This document shows positions 5,187-8,922 of a DNA stretch of 8,922 nt, piece after piece. This DNA comes from Anaerolineaceae bacterium (GTDB lineage: Bacteria; Chloroflexota; Anaerolineae; Anaerolineales; Anaerolineaceae). Within the stretch, counting starts at the first letter, position 1; every line of letters begins with the position of its first letter. The stretch is from positions 1 through 8,922 of the forward strand of contig JAIOTF010000163.1 in NCBI GenBank assembly GCA_021107195.1. The letters run 5' to 3'. The translations under genes were made by a program, and so were the position numbers. Under the pieces are notes generated by a model. That model saw only the letters and a program-made list of their open reading frames with translations. It ran no database searches and was not told the DNA's origin.

Positions 5187-6629
5187 GTGAAACGAGCATT
5201 CCGCTGGTACGACAGCATCACAATCAACAGTTTCTGGTTTGCTCTCACCGCCCGCTCCCAGATGCTCAGCGCCCTGTTGGTGCCGCTGCTGGTGCAGCAA
5301 TACATGGGGGAATCCGCAAAAGGTGCGTACCTGGGCAGGATGCGCCTGTGGTCTCTGATGACAGCCCTCTTGATGCAAGCCCTGATGGGTATGCTCTCTG
5401 ACCGCAGCACTTCCCGCTGGGGCCGCCGGCGGCCCTTTATTGTCGCTGGCGCCCTGGGTGAAGCGCTGATACTGATTTTGATGGGCTTCGCCGTGGGCAT
5501 GGAAGGCCTCAACGGCTACATGGTTTTACTCGTCTTATATATCCTTTCCAGCCTGTTTTCCAATACCGCCCAAAGCGCGGTACAGGGATTGATCCCTGAT
5601 GTAGTACCGCACGACAAACGCGGCATCGTCTCCGGGGTTAAGGCCCTGTTTGAAGTGCCCCTGCCGATGATCTTCGTTTCCCTCGTGATCGGGAAAATGA
5701 TCAGCCGGGGCAACATCAGTGAAGCGATCACCGCCATTATCGCTACTTTAATCGTGTGCATGCTGATAACCCTGCTTGTACCTGAAGAACGACTTAAAAG
5801 AAACCCTGCGCCGTTTGACTGGCAGCCTTTCCTGCGCCTGTTCATCATGACCGGCTGCTTTACCCTGATCATCGTCGGCACCGGTGCTCTGGTCAAAAGA
5901 GCCAGCCTGATCGAGCTGTCCTTCCCCTCCCTGCCGCAAAATGTAATCATCGCCGTCACCGCCATCCTGGGGATGACGACGGCAGTTGTGCTGGGGGTGT
6001 GGGCAAGCGTGCGCATCAGCGTCGGCAAAGAGATCCGGCAGCGGAAAGCCTTTACCTGGTGGGTCACCAACCGGCTGGCCTTTCTGGTGGGGGCAACCAA
6101 CCTGGGCAGTTTCATACTCTACTTCCTGCAGGAGCGATTTCCCGAACTGCAAGGCGAAAAAGCCGCAGGGCCTGCCTCAACGTTGATCATGTTCGTCGGA
6201 TTCACCATCCTGCTCTCGGCTCTGCCCAGCGGCTGGCTGAGCGACCGCATCGGCAAGAAAAATGTGTTGATGATCAGCGCTCTGCTGGCGACTGCCGGCA
6301 CGGCAATCGTGATCACCGGACCAACCCTGACCGCGTTTTACATTGGCGGGGCACTGGCCGGAATTGGGATCGGCTTCTTCTATTCTGCCAACTGGGCATT
6401 GGGCACCGAGATCGTGCCGCCCAACCAGGCAGGGCGCTTTTTGGGACTCTCCAACCTGGCCGGAGCGGGCGCGGGGGCAATCGGGGCTTACATCGGCGGG
6501 CCAATCGGCGACCAGCTTGGCTACGGATTCCTGCTGGGCATCTACGGCACGATGTTCATCCTGTCCATGCTGGCCCTAAAAGGCATCCCGGACAAGAATT
6601 ACCGTTCTGCGGAAAAATCTCAAGCCTGA
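5187..6629 (+). CDS. MFS transporter, SLC45/GPH-like
   Basis: This is a 480-aa polytopic protein with about 12 hydrophobic segments, the standard MFS size. The loop between helices 2 and 3 carries an MFS motif A variant, GMLSDRSTSRWGRRRP (68-83). Its RWGRRRPF ending is typical of SLC45/sucrose-type and GPH-like porters. The C-terminal half has the matching GWLSDRIGKKN. A second conserved patch is NTAQSAVQGLIPDVVP (126-141). Relatives move sugars or other small solutes with protons or cations; the substrate is not deducible here. It starts with GTG at 5187, with AGGAG 5 nt upstream, and no better start exists. It ends 31 nt before selD in the same direction with no terminator between, so the two are probably co-transcribed. 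Whether it has anything to do with selenium is unknown. Confidence 0.9.
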   Translation: MKRAFRWYDSITINSFWFALTARSQMLSALLVPLLVQQYMGESAKGAYLGRMRLWSLMTALLMQALMGMLSDRSTSRWGRRRPFIVAGALGEALILILMGFAVGMEGLNGYMVLLVLYILSSLFSNTAQSAVQGLIPDVVPHDKRGIVSGVKALFEVPLPMIFVSLVIGKMISRGNISEAITAIIATLIVCMLITLLVPEERLKRNPAPFDWQPFLRLFIMTGCFTLIIVGTGALVKRASLIELSFPSLPQNVIIAVTAILGMTTAVVLGVWASVRISVGKEIRQRKAFTWWVTNRLAFLVGATNLGSFILYFLQERFPELQGEKAAGPASTLIMFVGFTILLSALPSGWLSDRIGKKNVLMISALLATAGTAIVITGPTLTAFYIGGALAGIGIGFFYSANWALGTEIVPPNQAGRFLGLSNLAGAGAGAIGAYIGGPIGDQLGYGFLLGIYGTMFILSMLALKGIPDKNYRSAEKSQA

Positions 6630-6660
6630 AAATTAACACAACTTATCTTAACAGGAACCT

Positions 6661-7734
6661 ATGCCCAATAATCAAACTGGACTTCCTCCCGACAAAGAAC
6701 TACGATTAACCGCGCTGGCCTCTTGCTCTGGCTGAGCGTCGAAATTCAGTGCGGAGGCACTGGCGCAGGTTCTGCGCCCGATGAGGAATATTTTTAATAT
6801 CGAAGATTACCCCAACCTGCTGGCCGGATTGCGCGAGTCGGATGATGCTGCTGTATGGTGTCTTGACGAGGAGCGTGCCCTGGTAATCACCACCGATTTC
6901 TTCACGCCAGTGGTGGATGAGCCCTACCTGTATGGCGCCATCGCCGCAGCCAACAGCCTGTCGGATATTTATGCGATGGGCGGACAGCCTTTCCTGGCGC
7001 TCAACATTGCGGCCCTGCCACCCAACCTGCCGCCGGAAGTGAATGGCGAAATCCTGCGCGGCGGCGCCGAGATTGCCAAGCAAGCGGGGGTTGTGATCGC
7101 CGGCGGGCATACCATCCAGGATAAGGAACCGAAATACGGTCTCATAGTACTCGGATTTTGCGATCCCAACCACATGCTGACCAAAAGCGGGGCATGCCCG
7201 GGGGATGTGCTCGTGATAAGCAAACCGCTGGGCTTTGGCGCGTTGACCACGGCCATCAAAGCTGAAAAAGCTGCTGAGGCAGAGATCAATGAGGTAGTGG
7301 AGTGGATGCTGAAGCTTAACAAAACCGCTGGAGAACTGGCCGTTAAATACGATGTGCGCGCCGCCACCGATATCACCGGTTTCAGCCTGCTGGGTCACTG
7401 CTGGGAGGTCGCTGATGCCTCGCAAGTTGGGCTGCGCTTCCATCTGGGACAAATTCCCCTGGTCAACGGTGCCAAGCGGCTGGCAGAGGAATGGGTCTTC
7501 CCGGGTGGGGCGTTTGATAATGAACAGTTCTATGGCTGCCATGTGCGTTTTGATCCGCAGATTACCAAGGAGTCACGCATGCTGCTATTTGACCCGCAGA
7601 CCAGCGGCGGCCTGATGATGACTGTCCCTGCACACAACGTGGATGCCATGCTGCAAGAGGCAAAACAAATGCAGCAGCCGCTGTGGGTAATCGGTGAAGT
7701 GTTTGAAGGGGATGGGATTGAGGTCTTGCCCTGA
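6661..7734 (+). CDS. selD: Selenide, water dikinase (selenophosphate synthetase), selenocysteine-containing
   Basis: SelD makes selenophosphate from selenide and ATP, the selenium donor for selenocysteine and selenouridine. The full protein is 357 aa, near the usual length (about 345), only if the in-frame TGA at 6733-6735 is read as Sec25. Residues 16-32 then read LTALASCSGUASKFSAE, matching the family active site: Sec25 takes the place of the catalytic Cys (Cys17 in E. coli) and Lys28 keeps its three-residue spacing (Lys20). The downstream body is intact: DDAAV (61-65), TTDFFTPVVD (77-86), SDIYAMGG (101-108), AGGHTI (147-152), TDITGFSLLGH (236-246), DPQTSGG (311-317), with likely metal ligands Asp62, Asp79, Asp102 and Asp237. 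AGGA lies 4 nt before ATG 6661. A start at ATG 6781 would lack a ribosome site, follow a strong hairpin and delete the active site. It is probably the second gene after the MFS transporter. Confidence 0.95.
6733..6735 (+). other. In-frame UGA selenocysteine codon of selD
   Basis: This is codon 25, counted from ATG 6661. It occupies the position of the active-site Cys in other SelD proteins. The frame is open and family-like on both sides, so recoding explains it better than a nonsense mutation. Cys22 forms a C-x-x-U pair with it. Confidence 0.92.
6747..6762 (+). promoter_or_regulatory. Putative bacterial SECIS hairpin 1
   Basis: CAGTGC (6747-6752), loop GGAG, GCACTG (6757-6762) is a perfect 6-bp stem. 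The loop begins with G, 17 nt after the UGA. Bacterial SECIS elements are described as a small apical stem-loop a few tens of nt or less past the UGA with a G near the start of the loop, so this fits. It lies within the coding frame of selD. Confidence 0.65.
6762..6778 (+). promoter_or_regulatory. Second hairpin after the Sec codon (alternative or composite SECIS)
   Basis: GGCGCAG (6762-6768), loop GTT, CTGCGCC (6772-6778) is a perfect 7-bp, GC-rich stem. It shares only base 6762 with hairpin 1, so the two can stack end to end if one pair is given up. Its loop also starts with G, 33 nt after the UGA. It ends 2 nt before the internal ATG 6781 and would hinder initiation there. Confidence 0.45.
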
Positions 7735-7755
7735 GCATGCCTGATGCAAGAATCA

Positions 7756-7782
7756 AAAAAGCACCTCGAATGGGTGCTTTTT
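7756..7782 (+). terminator. Intrinsic terminator of selD
   Basis: AAAAAGCACC (7756-7765), loop TCGAATG, GGTGCTTTTT (7773-7782) is a perfect 10-bp stem ending in a T-run, 21 nt after the selD stop codon. The A-run on the other side means it could also work for leftward transcription. Confidence 0.88.
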
Positions 7783-7839
7783 CTACCCTTTGGTTTCAAA
7801 CCAACCCGCCACAGGAGTCTGAAACGCGAGGAGGAAAAG

Positions 7840-7977
7840 ATGTGGGGGGAAAGCGGCTGGCATGGCGTAACTCACGACAGCGCACTATGTTTATTCAACC
7901 CGCCCCACTTGGTTGTGTGTAGTTCCAGTATAGAAGAAATGTTGACTTTCGTCATCCGGCAAATGGAGAGAACATAA
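7840..7977 (+). CDS. Possible 45-aa small protein of unknown function
   Basis: This ORF starts at ATG 7840 behind a near-ideal ribosome site (AGGAGG at 7829-7834, 5-nt spacer), the strongest in the window. The product begins MWGESGWHGVTHDSALC and ends IEEMLTFVIRQMERT, with two Cys and no membrane segment or recognised domain. It lies after the selD terminator with no clear promoter of its own. Its stop codon falls in the left arm of the inverted repeat at 7974-7999. The frame stays open upstream through the terminator, which argues that the openness is partly chance. I regard it as unproven. Confidence 0.22.
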   Translation: MWGESGWHGVTHDSALCLFNPPHLVVCSSSIEEMLTFVIRQMERT

Positions 7978-8036
7978 ACTGACCAAAAGATGAGTTTATC
8001 ACCTGTCCATCTGACGAGGTGCAAATTCATCTGCGG

Positions 8037-8042
8037 TACAAT
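8037..8042 (+). promoter_or_regulatory. Candidate -10 box for the secreted-protein gene
   Basis: TACAAT (5 of 6) stands in the context TCTGCGGTACAATA, which matches the leftward -10 context at 2462-2467 at 13 of 14 positions. No good -35 is seen. The leader would be about 75 nt. Confidence 0.35.
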
Positions 8043-8072
8043 ACTTGCATCACAAGATGGAAGAAAATATAC

Positions 8073-8101
8073 TTGACAAGCAGCTTGAATTCCTGTAATT
8101 T
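8073..8101 (+). promoter_or_regulatory. Second candidate promoter for the secreted-protein gene
   Basis: TTGACA (8073-8078) is a perfect -35; TAATTT lies exactly 17 nt later but matches only 3 of 6 of the -10 consensus. It would start transcription about 15 nt before the ATG, leaving a very short leader. Confidence 0.3.
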
Positions 8102-8122
8102 GAACATATACGGGTACTTGAA

Positions 8123-8922
8123 ATGAAATGGACGAAAATGACCTCACCTCCGCTCCGTAAATTGATCATCCTGACCGCATTGCTGGCAATCCTGGTCAGT
8201 GGAAGCGGTTCGCCTGTGATTGCAGCCAGCGGCACCGCCCAAACTTCCTCCATGCAGGCTGCACCGGCTGACTGGCTCCTTTTCCAGAATTCAACCTGGA
8301 AATACAGCATCAGCTATCCGCCCAACTGGACAGCCGCCACGATAATAACGAACAGCAGCAGCCGTCCGCTGAACGTCATCCGTCAGCGGGATGTTCTGAC
8401 CGGTCTGGCAGGCGCGTCGGTAGCCATTGATGTCTGGCAAAAATCACCAGCCACTGACTTGATGACCTGGATCAATAGCCATCAGCGCCAAATGCTGGAC
8501 TTTGCCGAAGTGCCCATCCCTGGTGCAACCAATGCGGTCATTGGCGGACAGCCGGCTTTGATCGTTGGTCAAGCGGATAGCGGCATGTCGGCCGGGGCTA
8601 TGATGGCCTATATCAACGCCGCTGACCGGGTGCTGCTGGTGCAATACATCGCCAGAGACTATGGCAGCGCACTATCTGTTTTCCAAACAATGCTGGACAG
8701 CATCACCATTTTCCCCCTTTCGGCTTCTCTGGACAACCAGCCAAAGTCAATCCCGCTGCTGCAGATGCCGCCCTCAGAAGCGGGGCACAAAGGCGGAAGC
8801 TGTGTGCTGGCGCCTAATGGCGAAGGCTGCTGCGGACACCCGCAAATTACCCACTGGCGCTGCGCTGCTGACAGCATCACCGGCGACCACAAGGGCAATT
8901 GTGTCTATTGGGCAGCCCTGAA
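8123..8922 (+). CDS. Secreted protein with PsbP-like domain and start of a CHAP-like domain, 3' end missing
   Basis: The frame is open from ATG 8123 to the window end (266 codons) and continues beyond it. Residues 1-34 form a signal peptide: basic head (LRK), hydrophobic core LIILTALLAILV, and a possible cleavage site after VIA or VIAA. Residues about 48-198 resemble the PsbP-like fold found in many secreted bacterial proteins (STWKYSISYPPNW near the start, QTMLDSITIF at the end). A linker then leads to a Cys-rich stretch with C227, C236, C237, C247 and C260. The last visible motif, HKGNCVYWAAL (256-266), resembles the catalytic-Cys motif of CHAP amidases (compare GQCTWY), so a peptidoglycan hydrolase is likely, but the catalytic His lies outside. 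The ribosome site is weak (GGG 8 nt before the ATG); ATG 8138 is an alternative start. Confidence 0.75.
   Translation, partial: MKWTKMTSPPLRKLIILTALLAILVSGSGSPVIAASGTAQTSSMQAAPADWLLFQNSTWKYSISYPPNWTAATIITNSSSRPLNVIRQRDVLTGLAGASVAIDVWQKSPATDLMTWINSHQRQMLDFAEVPIPGATNAVIGGQPALIVGQADSGMSAGAMMAYINAADRVLLVQYIARDYGSALSVFQTMLDSITIFPLSASLDNQPKSIPLLQMPPSEAGHKGGSCVLAPNGEGCCGHPQITHWRCAADSITGDHKGNCVYWAAL

Larger units (their letters stand above)
7735..8122. other. Mostly non-coding region after selD
   Basis: This 388-nt stretch holds the selD terminator, a 15-nt palindrome (TTGGTTT-C-AAACCAA, 7790-7804), one doubtful small ORF (7840-7977) and an inverted repeat with a 12-nt loop (ATAAACT 7974-7980, AGTTTAT 7993-7999). 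Candidate promoters for the last gene follow. No tRNA could be folded from it by eye. Confidence 0.5.

Noticed and set aside
5999..6709. 236-aa open frame overlapping the MFS gene
   Set aside because: Arg-, His- and Gly-rich composition typical of a shadow frame; the MFS frame has clear motifs and a ribosome site.
6781..7734. SelD starting at the internal ATG 6781 (317 aa)
   Set aside because: No ribosome site, a strong hairpin directly upstream, and it would delete the catalytic region that is present in frame upstream through the UGA codon.
7784..7815. tRNA T-arm-like sequence GGTTTCAAACC followed by CCGCCACA, considered as a possible selC fragment
   Set aside because: The symmetry is a simple 7-1-7 palindrome; no 5-bp T-stem with a 7-nt loop, anticodon arm or acceptor stem could be built.
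7744..7839. Upstream extension of the small ORF to ATG 7744
   Set aside because: It would run through the selD terminator stem and lacks a ribosome site.

Overview
The window looks like ordinary chromosome from an anaerobic or facultative bacterium, most plausibly a member of the Chloroflexota (Anaerolineae-like). That guess rests on protein style only: an FtsX/MacB-type permease start, an ABC ATPase carrying a C-terminal cyclic-nucleotide-binding-like domain, and a secreted protein combining a PsbP-like segment with a CHAP-like segment. No marker gene or RNA gene is present to confirm it. I see no CRISPR array, insertion sequence, tRNA or rRNA.

Left part (1-2688). A leftward operon encodes a MacB/LolD-type ABC exporter: a stand-alone ATPase (1285-2076), a second ATPase fused to a degenerate cNMP-binding domain (137-1297), and the first 39 codons of an FtsX-like permease (1-116) that runs off the window. 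A PadR-family regulator (2689-3249) diverges from it across an AT-rich 612-nt gap. That gap holds a 30-nt inverted repeat lying between two opposed TATAAT boxes, the best candidate for the PadR operator.

Middle part (3250-5186). It contains a beta-hydroxyacid dehydrogenase of the tartronate-semialdehyde-reductase / 3-hydroxyisobutyrate-dehydrogenase family (3423-4325) and a four-helix membrane protein resembling CopD-type proteins (4463-4954). A clear stem-loop terminator follows at 4979-5024. An identical 17-bp promoter-like sequence occurs in front of both the membrane protein and the next transporter.

Right part (5187-8922). An MFS transporter of the SLC45/GPH-like type (GTG start, 5187-6629) is followed after 31 nt by selD, selenide water dikinase. 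selD is itself a selenoprotein gene. Its true start is ATG 6661; codon 25 is an in-frame UGA at the catalytic position (S-C-S-G-U-A-S-K), and two small hairpins fitting the bacterial SECIS rules follow at once. A conventional ORF call starts at 6781 and loses the 40 N-terminal residues, including the active site. A strong intrinsic terminator (7756-7782) closes the unit. After a mostly non-coding 388-nt stretch with one doubtful small ORF, a signal-peptide-bearing protein (8123 to the end) starts and continues past the window, just reaching a CHAP-like cysteine motif.

The most notable item is the Sec-containing SelD: it implies that this organism decodes UGA as selenocysteine and so should carry selA, selB and selC elsewhere. 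The ATPase-cNMP fusion with lost ligand-contact residues comes second.
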